The notes beneath the pieces are model-generated. The model saw nothing but the letters and a program-made list of their open reading frames with translations. It ran no database searches and was not told the origin of the DNA. 64,000 nucleotides of DNA from contig NZ_JACXAA010000010.1 of assembly GCF_014699035.1 (NCBI RefSeq), positions 1 to 64,000 on the forward strand, read 5' to 3'. The translations under genes were made by a program, and so were the position numbers. Numbering within the stretch: the first letter of the stretch is position 1; each line of letters starts with the position of its first letter. The stretch comes from Spirosoma validum. GTDB lineage: Bacteria; Bacteroidota; Bacteroidia; Cytophagales; Spirosomataceae. Of the stretch, positions 43,614 to 52,800 are shown piece after piece.

Positions 43614-44521
43614 CGTGATGGTTAGTAGCGAACGCCCTGCATCAGTTTGGTAACTGCTGAAGAGTATTCTGGTGAAAGTCTCGGGCCTTAAGCCAGCGAG
43701 GTTTGTTGAAAGTGTATGTAAGTGTTGCTCCTGATCCTGGAAGACGGACTAAAAACAATAGTGTCACTGTCAGCGTAAACAGGTTTCCAGTAATCGTAAT
43801 TAATCCCGAATCTGTTACGTACCCTTAGGCGACTATTGGTTTACCGGTTATCCGTCAGTAGAAAATAAGCGAAAATGGTTGTCGTGATGGTTTGAAGCGA
43901 GGTTACTGGCTATCTCTTTTGGCTAGTAAGCTACCGCCGAATGGCGTTGCTGTGCGAGCCAGGCTCTCGAAAACCAGCGCATTTCGACTAATAAAGCTAA
44001 GAATAGATAAACGCGAAAAAGTGCAAATACGAATCCATATATTCTGAGCCTTATTTTCTATTTTTAGACCGTATGATGAGTTCATGATTTCTATAATTTA
44101 TTTATAATCAATATAAAAAGATAGGGTATGACTCCCTTGTCTCCTCAGCAAATAAACGGGATGTACCAATAAAACGTTTCGCTCATATTGAAAAAGTGCA
44201 AAAACTGCCTTTGATTTTTCATCGAAAAGGTGAATTGTACAAGCGATTCTTTGTCAAGTAATATGATTTTACCGGGAAAACAGATGGTCTGTAGTCGTCA
44301 TTACCTAAACAGAACACATAACCGTTGGCTGATTTTCCCGATTGATGACTACGTATCAAACCGTTTCGCCCGTCAGGTGCAAACGGGATGAAGTAGGTCG
44401 GAGCGGGTTTGAAAAATCATTCGTGACAATACGCTCAACAACGTTTCTGATACCGCTTAAACACTGCCCGTAAACTATCTGGAGTAGACATCGTTAGCTC
44501 TTAAATGCATTATACGTCTGG
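43614..44521. other. 908-bp stretch without a convincing gene
   Basis: No long or family-matching frame. It contains two AAAAAGTGCAAA copies (near 44018 and 44190), an AT-rich block (44090-44130), and a 42-codon frame at 44263-44391. It may include the promoter region of the DUF2071 gene and decayed sequence. Confidence 0.5.
44263..44391 (+). CDS. Possible small protein (42 aa)
   Basis: A 42-codon frame, MILPGKQMVCSRHYLNRTHN and onward to VSNRFARQVQTG, with a protein-like composition (HNRWLIFPIDDYV). No ribosome-binding site, promoter or homologue is recognised; it may be chance. Confidence 0.2.
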   Translation: MILPGKQMVCSRHYLNRTHNRWLIFPIDDYVSNRFARQVQTG

Positions 44522-45241
44522 ATGGCCACTACGTTTCTGACCGCTGAATGGCGAAACCTGATCTTCGCGAATTATGCCCTGGATCGGCAGTTGCTGGAAC
44601 CGTTAACGCCGTACGGTACCGAACTGGACGAATTCGATGGTGTCTGTTACGGCAGTCTGGTTGGCTTTTATTTCCAACGCGTCAAGATGTTCGGGCGGCT
44701 ATCCGTGCCGTTCCACCGCGAATTCGAAGAGTTCAATCTCCGGTTCTACGTACGGCGCAAAACGCAAACCGGGTGGAAACGCGGGGTCGTTTTTGTTAAA
44801 GAACTGGTTCCCAAACTCGCCATTACGCTTGTTGCCAATACGTTGTATGGAGAACCCTATGCTACGTGTCCAATGCGTCATACCTGGAACGTAGAGGAAC
44901 AAACGCAGCATATCGCTTATGAGTGGAAAGTTGGTTCAGACTGGAACCACATCCGTGTGAGCGCCGACCGGACCGGACATGCGTTGGTGCCTGAGAGTGA
45001 AGAAGCATTCATTACGGAACACTACTGGGGTTATACGCGTCGTGGTGAAACCCGGACGTCGGAATATGAAGTAGTCCATCCCCATTGGACAATTTATCCC
45101 GTCAACACGTATGACGTACTATGCAACGTAGAAAAACTATACGGAGCTGCATTTGTGCCGTTTTTTGATCAACCTCCGCATTCGGTATTTCTGGCAGACG
45201 GCTCGGCAGTAGCCATAAAGTCGGGAGCAGCCATCCGATAG
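44522..45241 (+). CDS. DUF2071 family protein (YqjF-like)
   Basis: 239 residues, cytosolic. The opening AEWRNLIFANYALDRQLLEP and the central YGSLVGFYFQRVKMFG, followed by EEFNLRFYVRR and RGVVFVKELVPK, are typical of DUF2071, a family related in fold to acetoacetate decarboxylase. The catalytic function is unknown. The conserved HPHWTIYPV segment is near residue 190. It is convergent with the sialidase-like gene (28-bp gap). Confidence 0.85.
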   Translation: MATTFLTAEWRNLIFANYALDRQLLEPLTPYGTELDEFDGVCYGSLVGFYFQRVKMFGRLSVPFHREFEEFNLRFYVRRKTQTGWKRGVVFVKELVPKLAITLVANTLYGEPYATCPMRHTWNVEEQTQHIAYEWKVGSDWNHIRVSADRTGHALVPESEEAFITEHYWGYTRRGETRTSEYEVVHPHWTIYPVNTYDVLCNVEKLYGAAFVPFFDQPPHSVFLADGSAVAIKSGAAIR

Positions 45242-45269
45242 CTGTTTATTCATCGAACAAGAACTGGTG

Positions 45270-46451
45270 CTACAACTTCCTGAAATTCCTGATTCGGTGG
45301 AATGTCAGGAAATTGGCATCGTGGTTGTTGTGGGCGCCCCCTTCTTCATCGTCGAAGGCGGTACGTGATAAGAAAATCATATCCCGACCGTCGAATTGCC
45401 AGTCAACGTACTGAAAACCGTGTTTCGCTACGTCCGGATGCGTTAGAATAACCTGCCTGACATCCCAGTGCCGCAAATCCTTCGAACGGCACAGCGCCTG
45501 CGTGTTCCGGATACTCGCGGGGTTTTTTCCTGAATTCAACGCCTGTACGTCTGAGGGTATGACGTTTGCCAGCGTCCAGTAGGATTCCGTCTTGGGATCA
45601 TAGCGAACGCAGAACTTTTTGCTCCCGCCCGGAAAGAAAATAAAGCCGGTTGCCGGATCGAACGTAGCAGTTTTGCCGTCGGGACTGATGGTTACCAACG
45701 CGGCTTTTTCATTCAGCGTCGATTTGTCATCAACCCGCAGAACGTCCAGCAATTGACCGGTGGGCGTTACAACCGCGTTCCCTTCCAGCCATCCCCCAAA
45801 ATGGTTATTCAGATAGGTCGAATCATACCGCATTACGTTCGTTCGGGACCAGCTGCGGGCGTCCATCAGATCGGCATAAATCGGGATCGACATCAGAAAA
45901 GCACCGTACCGCTTCCCCCATTGTTTAACGGGCCCCATCGCATCTTCCATCGCCCGCCAGAGTCGGCCCTTGTATTCAACCAGGGGCATTGGGCCACAAT
46001 GATATTCGCCTTTCAGTAACAGCCCGTTCTCGGAATTGCCTGGATCAGACCAACTTAATCCACCATCGATAGACGTACGGATAATCAGATTACCGTGGTG
46101 TTTATCGGTTCCCATGAAATAAAGCCTGCCGCGATGAACGAACAACTTCGACCAGAACTGGCCAATAATATCGGCAATGGGTGTCCACGTTTTCCCTTGA
46201 TCGCGTGATCGGTAAATACGGGAAACGGGCCGCTCAAACTCTTCTGATTTTGGGCCAAACAGATCATGGGAGGCCAAATATTCGCCGTTGGGCAATACGC
46301 AAAGACTGGGTGAGCCGATATACAATCCCGATGAAGCCGGACTATGGGCCACAACCGTTCCGGGCACCTGCGGTATGTCGGATGATTGAGCGAACGAAAC
46401 GCTCGACAGGAAAAAGAAGTAGAATAGAAAGAGGTGGATAGGTTGCTTCAT
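45270..46451 (-). CDS. Secreted sialidase-like six-bladed propeller protein
   Basis: 393 residues from the ATG at 46451, which begins a signal peptide (FLFYFFFLSSVSFAQ). Asp-box motifs SRDQGKTW and SIDGGLSW place it in the sialidase/BNR propeller superfamily, and VSRIYRS precedes the first box. HGNLIIRTSIDGG and DWQFDGRDMIFLSR fit the exo-alpha-sialidase-like family annotated in many Bacteroidota. The Arg triad of true sialidases is not evident by eye, so it may act on another glycan. Possibly co-regulated with nothing nearby. Confidence 0.75.
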   Translation of the reverse strand: MKQPIHLFLFYFFFLSSVSFAQSSDIPQVPGTVVAHSPASSGLYIGSPSLCVLPNGEYLASHDLFGPKSEEFERPVSRIYRSRDQGKTWTPIADIIGQFWSKLFVHRGRLYFMGTDKHHGNLIIRTSIDGGLSWSDPGNSENGLLLKGEYHCGPMPLVEYKGRLWRAMEDAMGPVKQWGKRYGAFLMSIPIYADLMDARSWSRTNVMRYDSTYLNNHFGGWLEGNAVVTPTGQLLDVLRVDDKSTLNEKAALVTISPDGKTATFDPATGFIFFPGGSKKFCVRYDPKTESYWTLANVIPSDVQALNSGKNPASIRNTQALCRSKDLRHWDVRQVILTHPDVAKHGFQYVDWQFDGRDMIFLSRTAFDDEEGGAHNNHDANFLTFHRIRNFRKL

Positions 46452-46596
46452 AGTCCGGTCAGAAGGTATACGGCTCAAGTTTACTAAGAAACTTTCTGAA
46501 AATTACATCTTCATCGAACCTTACCTACACCTAACTCCGAGGCAAAGGCTTTAGTCAATAGCGTGAAATCCCTTCCGCAGATAAATAAACGGGTCG

Positions 46597-49011
46597 TTAA
46601 AACTCACCTTCGCTGCCTTCTTTCACTTTTTTCTTGGCCTGCCGTAACCGATAACTGAACGTTAAATTGATCTGCCGCAGCCGCCCCTGTGAATTGCTTT
46701 CTGTATAGAAATTAGGCCCTTCGGTGATGGATCGGTAACGACGCGAATTGAATACGTCGAGCACGTTGAGGGTTAACGTAGCGTTGTTGTTGAGCATATC
46801 CTTACTCACGGATACGTCCAGCGTAGCGAGCGATTTCCGGCGGCCCTGGGGCGTTTGCTGAGGAGCTTCGTAGTTACCCCGCAGTTGAATATCCGTTGAT
46901 TTTGGGAGACTAAACCGGGAAATCATCCGCGTGAACCAGCTATACGTATCGCTCTGGTAATTGACGTCCAGGTTGCTTCCGTTTGTGACGGCTCGAAAAA
47001 AGTTAAAGCTACCATCAAGTTTCCACCAGGTATAGGGTGAATACGAACCGGCAAATTCAGCACCAAATGAATTTTCACTCGCCAGATTTTCGGGGCGGGT
47101 TGTCGCAAATCCCTGCTCATTTACCCGCCGGATCGACAGAATTTTGTTGTCCGTATGTCGATAATACGCCGACGAGCTAATCGACCCTTTGCTGAAATAT
47201 TTGATGTGCCCCAGTTCAAATGCATTTGTGAATTCGGGATTCAGATTCGGGTTGCCGCTCCAGAAATTTCGATTGTCGCTAAACGTCGAGAACGGGCTCA
47301 GGTCGTTATAGGTAGGTCGGCGTATTCGACGGCTGTAGCTGAGTTGCAGGGCATGCTGGCGGGGCAGGTCATACGTAGCATGTACGCTCGGGAACAGATT
47401 CGAATAATGACGCGGATTCACATCGTTGGTACGTCTCAACGTAGTCGTTACGTCGGTTTTTTCGGCGCGGAGGCCTGCCTGATACGAGAATTTACGCACT
47501 TTGTTGCCCACCATGCCATACAGGGCGTTGATCCGTTCCTGATACAGAAAATCGTTGACTAGGCCGGGTAAGGGTACCCAGCTACCATCGCCCCCCTGCT
47601 GCGTAACCGAAAAATCGTTGGTCATGTCGCGTGTGCTGCTGCGTAATCCAGCTTCCAGCTTACCGTTCTTGCTGAAGGGGCGGACGTAATCGGCCTGAAC
47701 TAGAAATTGCTTTTCGGTTTCGTCGTTGAGTGAGCGCTGTAAGATGGATGGTGCCGTCAACGTCCGACCGTCGGGTTGATACGTCTGCTGGGTAAAATAC
47801 TGATCGGAGCTTTCCCAGTTGTCGAGGTAGCGCAGGTCGGCGGTGAATTCGTGTCCTTCCCGGGCGAACGTTCGTTTGTAAGTGAGCGCATACTCCGAAT
47901 TCGGCTCGGTTTCGGTTTCGTCCTGCGTGCGGGTCGTAATGCCTCTTGGGTTGTTTACCGAAAACTGATAGTCACGATACGTAATGTCGGCGAACCGTTT
48001 GCCCTTGCTCAGTCGCCAGGTGTACGAAGCCGTCAGAATGCTTTTCGGACTGAAGAAGTAGTCGAGGCCAGCGCGGGCGCTGTTATTGATCCCTTTCAGG
48101 CTACTGTTCGAATTTTGCTGCGTAAGAAAAGTAGTGTCATTCCGGTATACCTCCTGATAGAGCGAACTTCGGCCCGGTGTATTCCGAAACGAGTTTGTAT
48201 AGTTGATAAAGAAGTTCAGATTTTTTCGGCGGTAGTTCACGTTGGCGGCCAGACCAAAGTTGGTCGGATAACCCGTAATGACGTCGAACGAGCCATTGAT
48301 GCCTTCTTTGTGTTCTTTTTTCAGAACGATGTTGATGATGCCGCCCATACCCTCGGCTTCGTAACGGGCGGACGGGTTGGTGATGACCTCAACGCGTTCG
48401 ATGGCGCTCCCCTGTAACTGTTGTAAACCGGCCCCACCTTTAAAACTGACTAGCCCCGATGGCTTTCCATCGATCAGAATCCGGACGCTATTACTACCGC
48501 GAAGACTGACATTCCCTTCGGCATCGACCGCCACTGACGGTACGTTGCTCAGAATGTCGGAAGCGGTTCCGCCAGCATTGGCCAGGTCTTTCCCGACGTT
48601 GAATATTTTTTTATCCAGCGCCAGTTCCATCTGACTCCGTTCGCCTTTCACGACGACTTCTTCCAACCGCTTCGAACTGGCTTTGAGCACTAACTTCCCC
48701 AGATCGAGAGGCTGGTCAGCCACGCGGACGGTAGCCACGCGTCTCTCCTGATAGCCCAAAACGCTGATTTTTAAGAAGAAAAGACCAGATTTGCTACGTA
48801 TCTCAAACGTACCGGTTTCATCGGAAATCGCTCCCGTTACCAAAACTGAATCCGATTTCTGGTACAACGCTACGTTCCCGAAAGGTATAGGCTTGTTCTG
48901 TTCATCGGCCAGCACGCCTTTGATGGAAAACGGCTGATCGGGTTTGGTTTGGGCCAGGGTTAATAGAGGCAAGAAAAAAAGAACGAGTAGTTGAATCCTT
49001 TTACGGGTCAT
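46597..49011 (-). CDS. TonB-dependent receptor (outer membrane beta-barrel family)
   Basis: 804 residues. Signal peptide (RIQLLVLFFLPLLTLAQ), an N-terminal carboxypeptidase-regulatory-like domain (FSIKGVLADEQNKPIPFGNV), then a plug (DILSNVPSVAVDAEGNVSLR, GSNSVRILIDGKPSG, IERVEVITNPSARYEAEGMG) and a barrel with FLQADYVRPF and IRRPTYNDLSPF. This is the CarboxypepD-reg plus OMP_b-brl_3 architecture, distinct from SusC. Ligand unknown. It has no SusD partner, so siderophores, peptides or glycans remain possible. Confidence 0.9.
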   Translation of the reverse strand: MTRKRIQLLVLFFLPLLTLAQTKPDQPFSIKGVLADEQNKPIPFGNVALYQKSDSVLVTGAISDETGTFEIRSKSGLFFLKISVLGYQERRVATVRVADQPLDLGKLVLKASSKRLEEVVVKGERSQMELALDKKIFNVGKDLANAGGTASDILSNVPSVAVDAEGNVSLRGSNSVRILIDGKPSGLVSFKGGAGLQQLQGSAIERVEVITNPSARYEAEGMGGIINIVLKKEHKEGINGSFDVITGYPTNFGLAANVNYRRKNLNFFINYTNSFRNTPGRSSLYQEVYRNDTTFLTQQNSNSSLKGINNSARAGLDYFFSPKSILTASYTWRLSKGKRFADITYRDYQFSVNNPRGITTRTQDETETEPNSEYALTYKRTFAREGHEFTADLRYLDNWESSDQYFTQQTYQPDGRTLTAPSILQRSLNDETEKQFLVQADYVRPFSKNGKLEAGLRSSTRDMTNDFSVTQQGGDGSWVPLPGLVNDFLYQERINALYGMVGNKVRKFSYQAGLRAEKTDVTTTLRRTNDVNPRHYSNLFPSVHATYDLPRQHALQLSYSRRIRRPTYNDLSPFSTFSDNRNFWSGNPNLNPEFTNAFELGHIKYFSKGSISSSAYYRHTDNKILSIRRVNEQGFATTRPENLASENSFGAEFAGSYSPYTWWKLDGSFNFFRAVTNGSNLDVNYQSDTYSWFTRMISRFSLPKSTDIQLRGNYEAPQQTPQGRRKSLATLDVSVSKDMLNNNATLTLNVLDVFNSRRYRSITEGPNFYTESNSQGRLRQINLTFSYRLRQAKKKVKEGSEGEF

Positions 49012-49326
49012 GGTTGAGCGTCAGCGAGAGCATAATCGACTGCTGGTTAGCAAAGGCAGGCTTTCCGGAATTCTCCTTTGTTAAATACGCTCAAGTAGGG
49101 CAAAGCCCAGCTTGTTTTTTGTCAAGTATTTAAATAAATACGATTTTAAGGCAGTACCGAACGGCGAGTTGCCAGCGGAGTAAGTCTGGTTTTTCTTAGT
49201 GAAACCTGAAGTAAACGTTTCGACTCCTGCTGGTGAATGTTAAAGCTTGGCCGGATGACCGGTGCCACAGTTCAATTGTCGATTGTATCCCGTTTATATG
49301 AACCTGTTTAGGATTTTTCTTTTGAC

Positions 49327-49422
49327 GGGGTTTTGTCATTCCGACGCAGGAGGAATCTTCGGTAGCAAAGCCAGATTTACGCTTTACCGAAGATTCCTCC
49401 TACGTCGGAATGACAAAACCCC
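49327..49422. repeat. Dispersed palindromic repeat, family A, copy 2
   Basis: Left arm 49327-49370 and right arm 49381-49422 are nearly fully complementary. The 28-bp core 49331-49358 equals that at 36531-36558. It lies in the 815-bp gap 49012-49826, which otherwise holds the transposase fragment and the hairpin listed separately; 49012-49326 shows nothing recognised. Confidence 0.85.
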
Positions 49423-49483
49423 ACCCACTTCTTGACTTTTTTGTAAATCATAAACAGCCTATATAATAAGAGTTTAAAATTTC

Positions 49484-49603
49484 ATGGTGTCATTTCCCTT
49501 TAATCAATGCCTGGGTTCTGAAACCCACATCGGAATTGATCTTGCCAAAGGTAGTCTGTCAGTAGCTGTACCGACAGCCTTTGTTTGTAATACGAATTTG
49601 TAA
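49484..49603 (+). mobile_element. IS110-like transposase N-terminal fragment
   Basis: A 39-codon frame contains THIGIDLAKGSLSVAVPTAF and then stops. GID-x2-K-x2-L-x-VAV is the first conserved block of IS110-family (DEDD) transposases, including the first catalytic Asp. Nothing else of the transposase follows, so this is a truncated insertion-sequence relic. The match is short and rests on recognition alone. Confidence 0.42.
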
Positions 49604-49712
49604 TTATTTCTTACTTGAGAAACGTTACTTGACGAATCATTACACTAAGGGATAGCAGCAACCAATCGTAAAAGAAATTCTATTTTAGCTTTACCCGAGG
49701 ATGGAGGCAAAT

Positions 49713-49787
49713 GGGCTTACTAGTACGTCTGGACAAATCAGTATCCTACTACCTATCCAGACGTACTAGTAAGCCCTCGATCGAGGG
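49713..49787 (-). terminator. 21-bp inverted repeat and palindrome after giant gene
   Basis: Perfect 21-bp arms at 49713-49733 and 49756-49776, with an adjoining palindrome CCCTCGATCGAGGG (49774-49787). They lie 40-114 bp past the stop of the minus-strand beta-helix gene and probably terminate its transcript. Confidence 0.65.
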
Positions 49788-49826
49788 TATACTAGGGAGG
49801 GGCCACTGTGACGACTAGGCCAGGGC

Positions 49827-52800
49827 TCACTGCTGGAAATACTCGACCTTATCGGCGTCAGTGTTGTTGTTGGTACGCGTCTCACCCCCACCCAACACCG
49901 TCGCACTGCAGTTGACCATGCCCGTGGTGCTGCCCGCCCTGAGCTGACCCGTTAAGCCAATGCTCAGCCTGTCGCCACCTCCAATCGACTGAGTAGTGGT
50001 GAGGATGTAGTAAGCCGCATCGCTACTCAACGTCCAGCTCCCATTCTGCACACTACGTCCCTCTACGCTGGTTAAGGCCTCATTCAGACTCAGGCTTATG
50101 CGGGCATCTTTGGTAATTTTGACCGTAATGAGGCCACTACTGACCACCCCATTGGTTTCCACCACATCCACCACCACGCTGAAGGGAGCGGAGCCGTAAA
50201 CCAGGGTCGGTCGGGCATAGAGCAACAGGGTCAGATCGGGGGGCAGCGCCCGTTCATAGGCCCCCATATCAATGATACCATTCTGAATCCGCACATTGCC
50301 TGCCAGATCAGTAGGAGGGCCACTGACAGCGGTGTAAGCGGTCGTGCTGCCCTTGTTAATGGCCTGGGAACCGGCCGCTAACTGGGTATCGGTAGCACTC
50401 ACAAAAGGGGAGGTGCTCGCCGTGAGGTTGGTAGGATCAGACGTGTAGCCCGTTACCGTGTTGTCGAACAAACTGTAGGTCGTTGTGACGGACGCGACCG
50501 TTGGGCTGCTCACGTTGTAGAATGTATTGCTCCCGCCGTTGCCAAACAGCACACAATTGGTGAGTTGCGCGATACTGGTGTTGTTGGCGATCGCTCCACC
50601 CTGGTTGGTCGTAGTCCCTCCCGAAACCGAATTATTCAGAAAACTACAGTTAATCAATTGCGGGTTGCTGGCGCCGTTATTGATGGCTCCGCCCCGGGTG
50701 TTGGTGCCGCCCATAGCCGAGTTCGTAACAAAACTACAGTTAATCAACTGCGGGTTGCTGTTGACGTTATTGGCCATCGCTCCACCGAAGTTACTGGAAC
50801 TTCCTGAAACTGAGTTAGCCAGGAAATTGCAGTTGATCAGAAGCGGGCTACTGTTGGTGAAATTACTGATCGCCCCACCGTAGCTGAATTGGCCATTTGC
50901 CCCCGAAACCGAATTGCCCTCAAACTGACAGTTGGTCAGCTGTGGGCTGCTGCCATTGCCGTTGTAGATGGCCCCGCCCCGGCTGGTGGAGGTGCTGGTC
51001 ACCGATACGGCATTCGACACAAAGCTACAGTTGCGCAGAGTGGGGCTGCTGCCCTCGTTGAACATTCCGCCCCCCAGACTGCCACCGGCCCCGCCAGTAA
51101 TCACAAACCCATCCAGTACCGCCGTTGTGGTCAGGCTCAAGCTCGCCGGATTGCTGATGACCCGAAAACTGTTGTCGCTGGTATTGCCCACCGTACCGAT
51201 ATCCCCACTGAGCGTTGTGATGGCGGGTTGGCCTGTCACGGGATTGAGGGCTGGACGATCGGTCAGGGCCGTTTCATTGCCCGCAAAACCGCCGTAAATA
51301 GTTACCCCATTTCTCAGGGCAAAGCTGGCATTGCGGTCACTCCCGGTAGTTGGTTTATACGTCCCGGCAGCCACCCAAACCTGCCCGCTATTCCCGCAAC
51401 TGGCGGCCGCGTTGATCCCAAACTGAAGTTGACTGCTTCCGAGCGCATTGGCCCAACTGCTGCCGTCGCGTTGCCCGCTCCCGGTTTGAGTCACATAAAT
51501 AACCGGGCCGCAACTAATGGGCGTAACGGTGATGGCCAGACTCGCCACGGTTGAACAGTTGGCTCCGTTCCTGGCCGTTACCGAGTAGGTAACGCTGGTG
51601 GTGGGGTTGATCACGATTGAGCTACTGGTGCTGCCCGTCACCCAGTTGAACGAAGTGGCTCCCGTGCCCGATGCCATGAGGGTAATGGCAGCCCCCTGTG
51701 TGACGGTAGCCGATGGGCTGGCCGTGATGGTGACGCTCGGTCTGGTATCCGTTACGATAGCCGTGGCGGAGTTGAAGCAGCCATTAGTCGCCACGCCCGT
51801 CACTGAGTACGTACCGGGCGTAGTGGCAGTCAGCGTATTGCCCGTGGTATTGTCGCTCCAGGTGTATGCGCTGGCTCCGCTGGCGGTCAGTAAAACCGAT
51901 GAAGCCTGACAGATGCTGGCTGGGTTGGGACTGATGCTAACAGTCGGTTTATTTTCCGTTATAATGGCCGTGGCAGTGTTGGTGCAGCCGTTGCCATCCA
52001 CACCCGTCACCGAGTACGTACCGGCCGTGGTGGCAGTCAGTGTATTATCCGTGGTATTGTTGCTCCAGGTGTATGTGCCGGCTCCGCTGGCGGTCAGCAA
52101 GATCGATTTACCCTGACAGATAGTAGCCGATCCGGGACTGATGCTGATGGTCGGTTTGTTTTCCGTTACGACAGCCGTGGTGGAGTTGGTACAACCATTG
52201 CCATCCACGCCCGTCACCGAATACGTACCGGCCGTAGTGGCGGTTAGTGTATTACCCGTCGTACTGTTGCTCCAGGTGTAGGAGCTGGCTCCGCTGGCGG
52301 TCAGTAGCACGGACTTACCCTGACAGATGGTGGCCGAGCCGGGACTGACGCTGACGGTCGGTTGATTCACCGTCAGGTTGAAGGCCGTTGAGGTGAGTGA
52401 ATTGCAGCTCCCCGTCACCACCAGCGAATAACTGCCGGCATCGGCCGGTTGTACATTGATCAGGCTAAGGGTAGCCGATGTCTGGCCCGTAACGGGGTTG
52501 GCAAAGCTGTCTTTGTACCATTGGTAGGTCAGGTATGTACCGCTCACGCTGACTGGTACCGACACGGATGCCCTCCCGCACACCACTGAGCTGGCAGCCG
52601 GTTGAGCGGTGATGGCTACGGTGGGATCATACTGAAGCTCATAGGCACCCATATCGATCCGGCAGCCAACAATACGGGGGTTGCCCGCTACGTCCGTCCC
52701 CTGAACACTGCTGTAGCCCGCGTTGACGGCGGGGGAGTTGGCCGCTAATGCAGGGCTGTTGGGGCTGGCAAACGGGGAGGTACTGGTTGTGATGGTGTTT

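Noticed and set aside
43903-44085. 60-codon minus-strand frame in the 908-bp gap
   Set aside because: No conserved motif, no promoter and unusual composition; left out as a gene.
47776-48417. 213-codon plus-strand frame opposite the TonB receptor
   Set aside because: It is the complement of a clear TonB-dependent receptor reading; no recognisable motif.
50889-51554. Open plus-strand frames of 80-220 codons across the giant gene
   Set aside because: They lie antisense to a repetitive, family-matching protein and show only biased composition from its repeats (for example runs of APPR); no domain, signal or start context.
51741-52361. CRISPR-like periodicity
   Set aside because: The three 207-bp units are contiguous coding repeats without spacers.
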